Shown one piece after another: positions 6,368 through 11,929 of a DNA stretch of 11,929 nt. Source of the stretch: an uncultured Clostridia bacterium (GTDB lineage Bacteria; Bacillota; Clostridia; Oscillospirales; Acutalibacteraceae); contig CAMFZJ010000032.1 of assembly GCA_946004305.1 (NCBI GenBank), positions 1 through 11,929 on the forward strand, read 5' to 3'. How positions within the stretch are numbered: the first letter of the stretch is position 1; each line of letters begins with the position of its first letter. Made by a program: the position numbers and the translations under genes. The notes under the pieces are model-generated. The model was not told the DNA's origin. It was given only the letters and a program-made list of their open reading frames with translations, and searched no databases.

Positions 6368-6541
6368 ATGGACGAAAAGAGAACTACTGAAGAAATCTAC
6401 AAAAGTATCCGTAAACAAAAAAGAAAAAGCATCAGATTTGCAGTTATTCTTGTAATACTGCTTTTGATTATGGCTGCTGTCAGCGTATATTTTATTGTGT
6501 TTGACAATATAGACAGCTTTCTTGCATTGTTTCAAAAGTAA
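6368..6541 (+). CDS. Small single-helix membrane protein
   Basis: The 57-residue product has a strongly basic N-terminal segment (KSIRKQKRKSIR, 13-24), one hydrophobic helix (about 25-47) and a short tail ending in LFQK. The positive charge suggests that the N-terminus stays in the cytoplasm. ATG 6368 has a perfect AAGGAGG (6356-6362) five bases upstream; an earlier in-frame ATG at 6350 overlaps the preceding gene and has no such site. It is the second gene of a two-gene unit with the zinc-ribbon protein, ten bases apart, so a shared membrane function is plausible. No known family is recognised. The strong ribosome site and clean spacing argue that it is a real gene despite its size. Confidence 0.72.
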   Translation: MDEKRTTEEIYKSIRKQKRKSIRFAVILVILLLIMAAVSVYFIVFDNIDSFLALFQK

Positions 6542-6569
6542 AAAATATATATTAATTGGAAAGTGTACC

Positions 6570-6598
6570 TTTTAAAACTAAAATCTTTATGGTACAAT
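6570..6598 (+). promoter_or_regulatory. Promoter of the acidic 125-residue protein gene
   Basis: The extended -10 element TGGTACAAT (6590-6598) is the same nine bases as the upstream unit's promoter. The -35 box at 17-bp spacing is poor (TTTTAA, 6570-6575), as is common for extended -10 promoters. It starts about 40 bases before the ATG at 6640. Confidence 0.55.
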
Positions 6599-6639
6599 AG
6601 AATAAATCACAGAAAAACTACTTGAAAGGATAGAAAACT

Positions 6640-7017
6640 ATGTCTTCAAATTTAACTAAAAAAATAAACGAAATCGAAAACACAAACCTAAAGGACGGAG
6701 AGCTTTTCCTCTACGGTCATTGTAATGATGAAGGTGAAATCAATGCAGGCTTTTGCTGTCAGGAGGCTGACCTTGAGGGTATTGAAAGCACATTACAGTA
6801 CATTATGATGCAAACTGCAAAGGTCCTTTATGACAGCAATCCTGAGCTGACAAAAGAGGATATTACCAACATTCTTTTCACAGATTTATACGGAAGCCTA
6901 AACCTCTTTTTGCAGGATTTAGACAGAAACAAAGACGAGGAATCAATCCGTGACGAGGCTGCTGAGCTATTAACTGATTGTATTGAAGATTTTGATTTCT
7001 ACGGTGATTTTGAATAA
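6640..7017 (+). CDS. Hypothetical acidic cytoplasmic protein
   Basis: The 125-residue product has about 30 Asp/Glu against 8 Lys/Arg, so it is strongly acidic, with no signal peptide or membrane segment. A Cys pair (FCCQ, C39-C40) and C28 lie in a probable beta-rich N-terminal part with YGHCNDEGEINAGF (25-38). The remainder reads as three amphipathic helices (about 46-65, 72-94, 100-114), ending in an aromatic/acidic tail DFDFYGDFE. ATG 6640 has GAAAGGA (6624-6630) nine bases upstream. The gene has its own promoter and terminator and is not clearly tied to its neighbours. I recognise no family. High net charge with compact size is seen in DNA-mimic and chaperone-like proteins, but nothing here proves either. 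Confidence 0.75.
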   Translation: MSSNLTKKINEIENTNLKDGELFLYGHCNDEGEINAGFCCQEADLEGIESTLQYIMMQTAKVLYDSNPELTKEDITNILFTDLYGSLNLFLQDLDRNKDEESIRDEAAELLTDCIEDFDFYGDFE

Positions 7018-7042
7018 TAAAAAAAGAAATATATGAATTATT

Positions 7043-7077
7043 AAATGGGGTTGTTCACTTGAAACAGCCCCATTTTT
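7043..7077 (+). terminator. Intrinsic terminator, mainly for the acidic protein gene
   Basis: A 13-bp stem (7043-7055 with 7063-7075, one G-U pair, GGGG/CCCC core) with a 7-base loop runs into five T residues (7073-7077). It ends exactly where the convergent fliB-like stop codon begins (7078-7080). On the opposite strand it could also end that transcript, although the T-run there is broken. Confidence 0.85.
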
Positions 7078-8049
7078 CTATGCATTATGTTTTAAATATT
7101 CTATTATAGAATTAAGATTACTTTGTGAATGTTCAATTTCCTTGCTGAATATTCTTCCGGTTTCAGCCAAATTAAGCCCTGATTTATCAGCTGCGTTTGT
7201 AATTACAATTGTACTGAAAACTGCAAAAGCCACAGCAGAATACACATCATAGTCATAAACGGATTTCAACATATATCTGTATAGATAGTAAAGAAAAATA
7301 TTCCTTGACTGCTCAGTAAATTTCAATTCCTTTATATAGTCATAGTTACAAAACAGCTTTCTGCCCTTTTCAGTAAGATATTCAAAATCCTTAAAAATAC
7401 TTCGGTCTATATTTTCAGCAAACTTACTTTGCCCACAACTATCAATATTAATTCCGGCTATTTTGTCATAGCTTTTACTGTCTGCACATTCCTGCAAAGC
7501 TTTGCCATAAGAAACAATCACATTAAGCTTATTATATGTAAGCTCTCCATCTTTTATATAATCATAACATCTTTTTCTTGCACCTTTAATTTCTAAAAAC
7601 AGCTCAGCGTCAAGCTCATTAATATCAGGCAAATCTTCATTAAAAACTGTACAAAAATCAAAGGAATTATTATCAACAATAAGCTGTGCAACTTCAGGAC
7701 AGGATAATGAAATTCCCCATTCCTCTGTACCGCCGAATGAAGTTCTAAACCTTGGGAACATTTTGCAGGTACAAGGAGTATGCTCCTGCCCAAGGTTGAT
7801 GTGAATGTTGCAAAGCTTTTTGTCATTAAGGAAAGGACAATGGTTATCTCTGTTTTTAAAAACAATATCTCCCTCATTATCCCTATACATCAAAGAGCAT
7901 ATTTTTCTGCCAAAATCAGAGCTGAGGCTTTTATAGTATTCGGCACTTTCCTTATCCACAACAACCTGCCACATACTGCAACAGGTATCAGGACATTTAT
8001 CTGCAATACAATTAAATTTTTTGAAATAAGAAGGGTAGTGAATAATCAT
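7078..8049 (-). CDS. fliB: FliB-like flagellin lysine-N-methylase family protein (Cys-rich, putative Fe-S)
   Basis: The 323-residue protein begins with the family's signature Cys cluster, CIADKCPDTCCSMW (14-27), followed by a second set: CPFL (71-74), CNIH (80-83), CTCKMFPR (93-100) and C117 in SLSCPE. These residues match the FliB/YkgJ Cys-rich architecture, which is thought to hold an iron-sulfur cluster; FliB of Salmonella methylates flagellin lysines. The rest (about 130-323) is helical, in line with full-length FliB rather than short YkgJ proteins. ATG 8049 lies one base after the stop of the BrkB-like gene, and the Shine-Dalgarno-like AAAGAG is inside that gene's end, so translation is probably coupled. 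No flagellin or motility gene is visible here, so the substrate may be another protein. The family is firm; the reaction is inferred. Confidence 0.82.
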   Translation of the reverse strand: MIIHYPSYFKKFNCIADKCPDTCCSMWQVVVDKESAEYYKSLSSDFGRKICSLMYRDNEGDIVFKNRDNHCPFLNDKKLCNIHINLGQEHTPCTCKMFPRFRTSFGGTEEWGISLSCPEVAQLIVDNNSFDFCTVFNEDLPDINELDAELFLEIKGARKRCYDYIKDGELTYNKLNVIVSYGKALQECADSKSYDKIAGINIDSCGQSKFAENIDRSIFKDFEYLTEKGRKLFCNYDYIKELKFTEQSRNIFLYYLYRYMLKSVYDYDVYSAVAFAVFSTIVITNAADKSGLNLAETGRIFSKEIEHSQSNLNSIIEYLKHNA

Positions 8050-8050
8050 A

Positions 8051-8947
8051 TTATCTCTTTTTTATGTGTGTAATTCTATAAAAATATCCCAGCAAGTCTT
8101 TAATTCTAAACTTATAAATACTTAAGCGGTAAATGTAATTAAACTGAACGCTATACAGAAAAATCAGCATTGTAAAATACAGCCAAACCATAATAATCGC
8201 AGCTGTAGTAAGGCTTCCGTAAACAGAAAATCCGCCGTAATACTTAACATAAACCGAAATCAGTTCTGACATAATCGTCCAAATAACAGCAGTCATTATA
8301 GCCCCCGGCAACTGTAATCTAAACTTTGCAAGGCGTTTATCCCTAACTCTGTTTCTGAGAAATATTTTCAGTGCTAATGCAATCAATACGACAATCAGCA
8401 AAAACATAATAACATATCTCATTGCGTAAAGAACCACTACAGCCCTGGAGGCCTCTTTTATATATGGCTCAATAATGCCTTCAAAAAACTTTGAGATAAC
8501 TAATACAACAAAGGTTAAAACAATTACCAGGAACATCAGAAATGTATAGCCCATAGAAAACAGTCGCTTAACAAACCAGTTATGTTTATTTGGCAAGCCG
8601 TAAATCCTGCGAATACCCTCAGTAATTGAATAAACACCTTTACCTGATGACCACAAAGCCAAGACAATAGTAGTAAAAGCCACTCCCACAGCAGATTCAT
8701 AGGAGGACACTATAATTTTGTTTAAGTAATCCCCCATATAATCAGGAAGAATATTTACAAGATAAGTGTCAAAAAAGCCTTTGGGAATATTAAAAAATGA
8801 AAGTATGGCAAAGGCAAACATAAGAAAAGGTACAAATGACAAAATAATAAAGAAAGCAGATTGACCTGCTATAGCAGAAATATTATCATTTGAGCTTTTA
8901 TTTATAAAATGTTTTATATGCCCTATTAGTTTTGTGATTTTTCTCAT
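8051..8947 (-). CDS. YihY/virulence factor BrkB family membrane protein
   Basis: The 298-residue product has six hydrophobic segments (about 29-52, 88-106, 131-152, 172-196, 213-234, 245-268) and the family's conserved blocks: GKGVYSITEGIRRIYG (102-117), LPGAIMTAVIW (213-223), YGSLTTAAIIMVWLY (243-257) and FLYSVQFN (263-270). The length is typical. These proteins were once called ribonuclease BN by mistake; the Bordetella member was tied to serum resistance, and their transport or lipid-related role remains unclear. ATG 8947 is preceded by the modest site TTGGTGA. The gene is first in a two-gene unit with the fliB-like gene and has its own promoter. Here 'virulence factor' is only a family name. 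Confidence 0.9.
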   Translation of the reverse strand: MRKITKLIGHIKHFINKSSNDNISAIAGQSAFFIILSFVPFLMFAFAILSFFNIPKGFFDTYLVNILPDYMGDYLNKIIVSSYESAVGVAFTTIVLALWSSGKGVYSITEGIRRIYGLPNKHNWFVKRLFSMGYTFLMFLVIVLTFVVLVISKFFEGIIEPYIKEASRAVVVLYAMRYVIMFLLIVVLIALALKIFLRNRVRDKRLAKFRLQLPGAIMTAVIWTIMSELISVYVKYYGGFSVYGSLTTAAIIMVWLYFTMLIFLYSVQFNYIYRLSIYKFRIKDLLGYFYRITHIKKR

Positions 8948-8976
8948 AATTTCACCAACATTAGTATTATAAAATC

Positions 8977-9004
8977 ATTATACCAAATAAATTGTATTTT
9001 ACAA
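8977..9004 (-). promoter_or_regulatory. Promoter of the BrkB-FliB unit
   Basis: On the - strand, TTGTAA (9004-8999) and the extended -10 TGGTATAAT (8985-8977) are separated by 16 bp. The leader would be only about 20-25 bases. Confidence 0.68.
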
Positions 9005-9009
9005 TATGC

Positions 9010-9039
9010 AAAAACAGACTGCCCATTATGAGCAGTCTG
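9010..9039 (-). terminator. Intrinsic terminator of the cohesin-like protein gene
   Basis: CAGACTGC (9015-9022) and GCAGTCTG (9032-9039) form an 8-bp stem with a 9-base loop. On the - strand it is followed by TTTTT (complement of A9010-9014). It lies about 20 bases past the stop and just before the BrkB promoter, insulating the two units. Confidence 0.85.
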
Positions 9040-9060
9040 AAAATCTACAAATTATTATAT

Positions 9061-9855
9061 TTAATTGTCTTGTCGCTTGTTGTAGTTATTTCTCAGAATT
9101 ATAACAATTACTATTGCAATAATAACAACAACTATACCAATAATTGTAAGAATCATTGCAGTATTGTCCTCACCCTGAGAAACATTTTGTACTGTATTGT
9201 TTCCTGAGGGCGGAACATCTGTTGTACGCTGACCTACAATGGCAACGTGATTATCCCCGGAGCCGTTTTTCTCACCCTTACCGTCAGCATAGTTGGTAAA
9301 AGAACCTTGATAACGGTTTAGGTTATCGCTGTCGCTATCTACCACAGGAACTGCGTCTTTAACAACGGTTTTGTCGTTTACCTTAAGATCGTATGTAAAA
9401 GTAAACTTCTTAAGATATGTCATATCATCACCGTAAAGCTCAGATATAAAATATGTAATGTCTGTTTCTCCTGCCTTCAGCACCTTAAAATCAACAGACA
9501 CAAAGCCCTTCTTCTTGCTAAAATCAGCTAACTTCTGAACGTCTGTCCAGTTAAAGGTAATACCATTATCAAGGTCAGGGTTTGAAACAACATTAGTAAG
9601 ACTTGGGAACTCAAGAGAATCCTTATCAATCTGTAAATAAGACCTGTCGTAGAAAATATATGCCTGCAAGCCTTCTACTTTTTCCTCACAATCTCCAAGG
9701 TACAATTCATAACTTACAGTGTCGCCAACCTTTAGCTTTGTGTCCTTTTCATCGTTAATAACAAGACTTCCGGCTGCAAAGGAAGGCACTATTGTCATAA
9801 CTAAAAGTATGGCAACAATCATTGATGTACTAATTAATTTAATCACTTTTTTCAT
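9061..9855 (-). CDS. Membrane-anchored surface protein with a cohesin-like beta-sandwich domain
   Basis: The 264-residue protein has a signal peptide (MKK, hydrophobic 11-25, PSFAA cleavage near 27-28). One beta-rich domain follows (about 36-157), whose pattern recalls cohesin/carbohydrate-binding folds: LKVGDTVSYELYLG (41-54), GLQAYIFYDRSYLQID (62-77), ITFNWTD (99-105) and GFVSVDFKVLKAG (117-129). A polar, Gly/Asn/Ser-rich spacer (about 165-232) leads to a single transmembrane helix (233-254) and a basic cytoplasmic tail (RNNYNKR). The domain is thus held outside the cell on a flexible stalk. There is no LPXTG sortase motif. The ATG at 9855 is supported by the signal peptide and a weak GAAAGA site. 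It is monocistronic. Cohesin is the best guess for the fold but is not proven; a generic CBM-like or Ig-like domain would look similar, and no dockerin partner is present in the window. Confidence 0.72.
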   Translation of the reverse strand: MKKVIKLISTSMIVAILLVMTIVPSFAAGSLVINDEKDTKLKVGDTVSYELYLGDCEEKVEGLQAYIFYDRSYLQIDKDSLEFPSLTNVVSNPDLDNGITFNWTDVQKLADFSKKKGFVSVDFKVLKAGETDITYFISELYGDDMTYLKKFTFTYDLKVNDKTVVKDAVPVVDSDSDNLNRYQGSFTNYADGKGEKNGSGDNHVAIVGQRTTDVPPSGNNTVQNVSQGEDNTAMILTIIGIVVVIIAIVIVIILRNNYNKRQDN

Positions 9856-9889
9856 AGCTAACTCATTCTTTCTAAAATTTTATACAACC

Positions 9890-9918
9890 ATTATATAACA
9901 TATGACAAAATATTTCAA
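9890..9918 (-). promoter_or_regulatory. Sigma-A promoter of the cohesin-like protein gene
   Basis: On the - strand, TTGAAA (9918-9913) and a perfect TATAAT (9895-9890) are separated by 17 bp, giving a leader of about 28 bases before ATG 9855. Confidence 0.78.
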
Positions 9919-9950
9919 TGTATATTTTGTGAACATTATTAGTAAGACAT

Positions 9951-9978
9951 AAAAAACTCCCGCCTAAGCGAGAGTTTT
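9951..9978 (-). terminator. Intrinsic terminator of the small two-helix protein gene
   Basis: On the - strand, 9978-9968 pairs with 9963-9953 (11 bp, one U-G pair) around a TTAG loop, and the T-run continues to 9951. It lies about 15 bases past the stop at 9994. Confidence 0.85.
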
Positions 9979-9993
9979 CTCATTCTGTCTTAT

Positions 9994-10185
9994 TTAGTCA
10001 TGTTTTTCATGAGCAGCAAATACCGGCACACAAGCAGCTACTACAAATAAAAGCAGAGTTACTGAGGCAACAGGACTTGCAGCGTCAAGCTCGATGAAAC
10101 CGGTAACGGCAACAATCACAAACATCACTGCAATAAGGCATAGAGCAAGCACAAGGCTCACCGCCTTAATATGTTTCTGCAACAT
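9994..10185 (-). CDS. Small two-helix membrane protein of unknown function
   Basis: The 63-residue product has a basic start (MLQKHIK), two hydrophobic helices (about 8-29 and 38-58) joined by a short loop GFIELDAASPV, and a charged end HEKHD. This hairpin topology would place both termini on the same side of the membrane. ATG 10185 is chosen over upstream in-frame starts because a perfect GGAGG (10192-10196) lies six bases before it; the longer reading would run through the ribosome site. A consensus promoter and a strong terminator of its own show that it is a real, independently expressed gene. No family is recognised. Confidence 0.78.
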   Translation of the reverse strand: MLQKHIKAVSLVLALCLIAVMFVIVAVTGFIELDAASPVASVTLLLFVVAACVPVFAAHEKHD

Positions 10186-10226
10186 AGCTTTCCTCCGTTT
10201 TTCACACATCATCCAAATGTGAGCTA

Positions 10227-10255
10227 ATTATAGTTTAGAGAAAAACTGATGTCAA
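10227..10255 (-). promoter_or_regulatory. Consensus sigma-A promoter of the two-helix protein gene
   Basis: On the - strand, TTGACA (10255-10250), a 17-bp spacer and TATAAT (10232-10227) match both consensus boxes exactly. The short leader holds a small hairpin, CACAT/ATGTG (10205-10209 with 10217-10221), just ahead of the GGAGG. Confidence 0.88.
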
Positions 10256-10329
10256 TGCTAATTACAACAATTTAAACAGCCTGTAACAACATTGTAAAAT
10301 GCAAGTAAAATTACTTTAAAGAAAAATAA

Positions 10330-11340
10330 TTATTTGTAACCATTTTTGTTATGGCTCTGCCAGTTCCAACTGTCACGGCACATATCCTCAAGCGTCTTTT
10401 CAGCTTTCCATCCAAGAACCTTGTAAGCCTTTTCAGGGTTAGCATAACATTCTGCAATATCTCCCGGTCTGCGAGGCTTGATTGAATAAGGAATCTCAAT
10501 ATTATTAACCTTCATAAATGTGTTTACAATATCAAGAACGCTGTAGCCTGTTCCTGTGCCGATATTGAATATTTCAGTACCCTTATGCTCTGCTGCATAG
10601 TCAATAGCCTTAACGTGAGCCTTGGCTAAATCCACAACGTGAATATAGTCACGAACACCTGTGCCGTCAGGAGTAGGATAATCGTTACCAAACACACCAA
10701 GCTCCTTTAGTTTGCCGGCAGCAGTCTGGGTAATATATGGCATAAGGTTGTTAGGAATACCGTTAGGGTTCTCACCGATTCTGCCGCTTTCGTGAGCGCC
10801 GATTGGGTTAAAGTATCTCAAAAGCACAACAGAGAAATCTTTGTTAGCCGCTGCACAGTCAGTCAAAATCTGCTCATTCATAAGCTTTGTCCAGCCATAT
10901 GGATTTGTACAGCCTGTAGGCATGCCTTCAACAAGAGGTACAGTTTCGGGAATACCGTAAACTGTAGCAGAGGAGCTGAATACAAAGTTTGAAACCTTGT
11001 ACTTCTCCATAACCTCAATAAGCACCAGAGTAGAATCAATATTATTGCGATAATATCTCAAAGGAATCTGACAGCTCTCTCCTACTGCCTTAAGTCCTGC
11101 AAAATGAATAACTGCGTCAAAATCATTCTCAGCAAACATTTTGTCAACTGCTTCCTTATCGCAAACATCAAGCTCATAAAGAGGAATAGAAGTGTTTGTA
11201 ATTTCCTCTACTCTTTTTACAGCCTCAGGACAGCTGTTGTCAAAATTATCAGCAATTACAGGAGTGTGTCCTGCATTAATAAGCTCAACACAAGTGTGGG
11301 TACCAATGTATCCGGCACCGCCGGTTAGTAAAACTTTCAT
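10330..11340 (-). CDS. galE: UDP-glucose 4-epimerase
   Basis: GalE interconverts UDP-glucose and UDP-galactose using tightly bound NAD, serving galactose use by the Leloir pathway and supplying UDP-galactose for cell-surface glycans. The 336-residue length is typical. The extended short-chain dehydrogenase fold is clear: the NAD-binding TGGAGYIGTH (6-15), ADNFDNS (30-36) after strand 2, HFAGLKAVGES (79-89), the catalytic SSSATVYG (122-129), and YGWTK with Tyr148 and Lys152. The RYFNPIGAHESGRIGENP stretch (175-192) is characteristic of GalE. ATG 11340 follows AAGGTGA, which overlaps the stop of the cyclophilin gene nine bases upstream, so it is the second gene of that operon. No other gal genes are near. 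I see no strong hairpin terminator in 10256-10329, only the weak palindrome AAGTAA/TTACTT. Confidence 0.95.
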   Translation of the reverse strand: MKVLLTGGAGYIGTHTCVELINAGHTPVIADNFDNSCPEAVKRVEEITNTSIPLYELDVCDKEAVDKMFAENDFDAVIHFAGLKAVGESCQIPLRYYRNNIDSTLVLIEVMEKYKVSNFVFSSSATVYGIPETVPLVEGMPTGCTNPYGWTKLMNEQILTDCAAANKDFSVVLLRYFNPIGAHESGRIGENPNGIPNNLMPYITQTAAGKLKELGVFGNDYPTPDGTGVRDYIHVVDLAKAHVKAIDYAAEHKGTEIFNIGTGTGYSVLDIVNTFMKVNNIEIPYSIKPRRPGDIAECYANPEKAYKVLGWKAEKTLEDMCRDSWNWQSHNKNGYK

Positions 11341-11349
11341 ATAATCACC

Positions 11350-11868
11350 TTACGCTTTCTCAGGCTCAGGATAGTCAACACCGAAAGTATCAACTGTAAC
11401 CTTTACCATAATCTGATCATCAAGAGGCTTGTCAGAATAATCTGTGTCACACTCAGCAATTTCATTAACAACATCCATACCCTCAACAACCTTGCCGAAT
11501 GCAGCGTACTGACCGTCAAGATGAGGAGCATTTTTGTGCATAATAAAAAACTGTGAGCCTGCGCTGTCAGGCATCATAGAACGAGCCATTGACAAAACGC
11601 CCTCTGTGTGTCTTAAATTATTTTCAAATCCGTTTGAGCTAAACTCTCCCTTGATTGAATATCCCGGACCGCCCATTCCTGTGCCTTCAGGACAACCGCC
11701 CTGAATCATAAATCCGTAGATTACACGGTGAAAAGTAAGTCCGTCATAATATCCGCTTTTTACAAGACTTACAAAATTGTTTACAGTATTGGGAGCAATT
11801 TCAGGGTAAAGCTCTGCCTTTATAGTTTTTCCGTTATTAATTTCAAAAGTAACTATTGGGTTTGACAT
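11350..11868 (-). CDS. Cyclophilin-type peptidyl-prolyl cis-trans isomerase
   Basis: Cyclophilins speed cis-trans isomerisation of Xaa-Pro bonds in folding proteins. The 172-residue cytoplasmic protein (no signal peptide) is a single-domain enzyme of normal size. Catalytic and binding residues are in place: FHRVI with Arg48, FMIQGG with Phe53 and Gln56, GVLSMAR (90-96), SQFFI (105-109) and HLDGQYAAFGKV (116-127). The position that is Trp in human cyclophilin A is Tyr121 here, a common bacterial variation that usually lowers cyclosporin affinity. ATG 11868 has AAAGGA about nine bases upstream. It is the first gene of an operon with galE; I infer no functional link between the two beyond shared expression. 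Confidence 0.94.
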   Translation of the reverse strand: MSNPIVTFEINNGKTIKAELYPEIAPNTVNNFVSLVKSGYYDGLTFHRVIYGFMIQGGCPEGTGMGGPGYSIKGEFSSNGFENNLRHTEGVLSMARSMMPDSAGSQFFIMHKNAPHLDGQYAAFGKVVEGMDVVNEIAECDTDYSDKPLDDQIMVKVTVDTFGVDYPEPEKA

Positions 11869-11897
11869 ATTAATCTTCCTTTCAGTTCTATAACCAT

Positions 11898-11926
11898 ATT
11901 GTATATCATTTCCACTAAATTTTCAA
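11898..11926 (-). promoter_or_regulatory. Sigma-A promoter of the cyclophilin-galE operon
   Basis: On the - strand, TTGAAA (11926-11921), a 17-bp spacer and TACAAT (11903-11898) precede a leader of about 25 bases and the AAAGGA ribosome site. Confidence 0.75.
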
Positions 11927-11929
11927 GCC

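Noticed and set aside
8992..9207. + strand open frame opposite the 3' end of the cohesin-like gene
   Set aside because: The product is an Asn/Tyr-rich repeat read from the antisense of a membrane helix; no ribosome site, and it spans the terminator.
10256..10329. Terminator downstream of galE
   Set aside because: Only the short AT palindrome AAGTAA/TTACTT and ACAA/TTGT are present, without a T-run of convincing length.

Overview
The window looks like chromosomal DNA of a low-GC, Gram-positive anaerobe of the class Clostridia, most likely a gut member of the Ruminococcaceae/Oscillospirales. The grounds are the AT-rich base composition, strong AGGAGG-type ribosome binding sites, near-consensus sigma-A promoters with 16-17 bp spacers, and the gene mix: ATP-type PEP carboxykinase, a PduL-type phosphotransacylase outside any microcompartment locus, a family-4 uracil-DNA glycosylase, a FliB-like protein, a Big_2 exported protein and a cohesin-like anchored surface protein. 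The genus is an inference. I see no mobile element, CRISPR array, tRNA, rRNA or recognisable riboswitch.

Layout, left to right. A HlyIII/TrhA membrane protein (+) converges on pduL (-) across a spacer full of hairpins. pduL is divergent from a two-gene + unit: a SAM methyltransferase, then a uracil-DNA glycosylase that ends at a strong terminator. Next is a secreted Big_2 protein (+), driven by an almost perfect promoter whose spacer holds a 14-bp palindrome. It converges on pckA (-) over a shared bidirectional terminator. pckA has its own strong promoter and a structured leader. Divergent from pckA are two small co-transcribed membrane proteins, one with a zinc ribbon, followed by a separately promoted, very acidic 125-residue protein. 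That gene converges on a - strand pair, yihY/brkB-like then fliB-like, in which stop and start are one base apart. The right end is all - strand: a cohesin-like membrane-anchored surface protein, a 63-residue two-helix membrane protein, and a cyclophilin-galE operon.

The genes mostly form short independent transcription units, each with a recognisable promoter and often a hairpin terminator, rather than one pathway cluster. Two central-carbon genes (pckA for PEP-oxaloacetate exchange, pduL for acyl-CoA/acyl-phosphate exchange) suit a fermenter that makes short-chain acids. galE suits UDP-sugar metabolism for galactose use or surface glycans.

No complete new defence, mobile or biosynthetic system is visible. 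The items most worth a second look are the palindrome inside the Big_2 gene's promoter, the coupled BrkB-FliB pair with no flagellar genes nearby, the hairpin-rich spacer after trhA, the pckA leader structure, and the uncharacterised small proteins.
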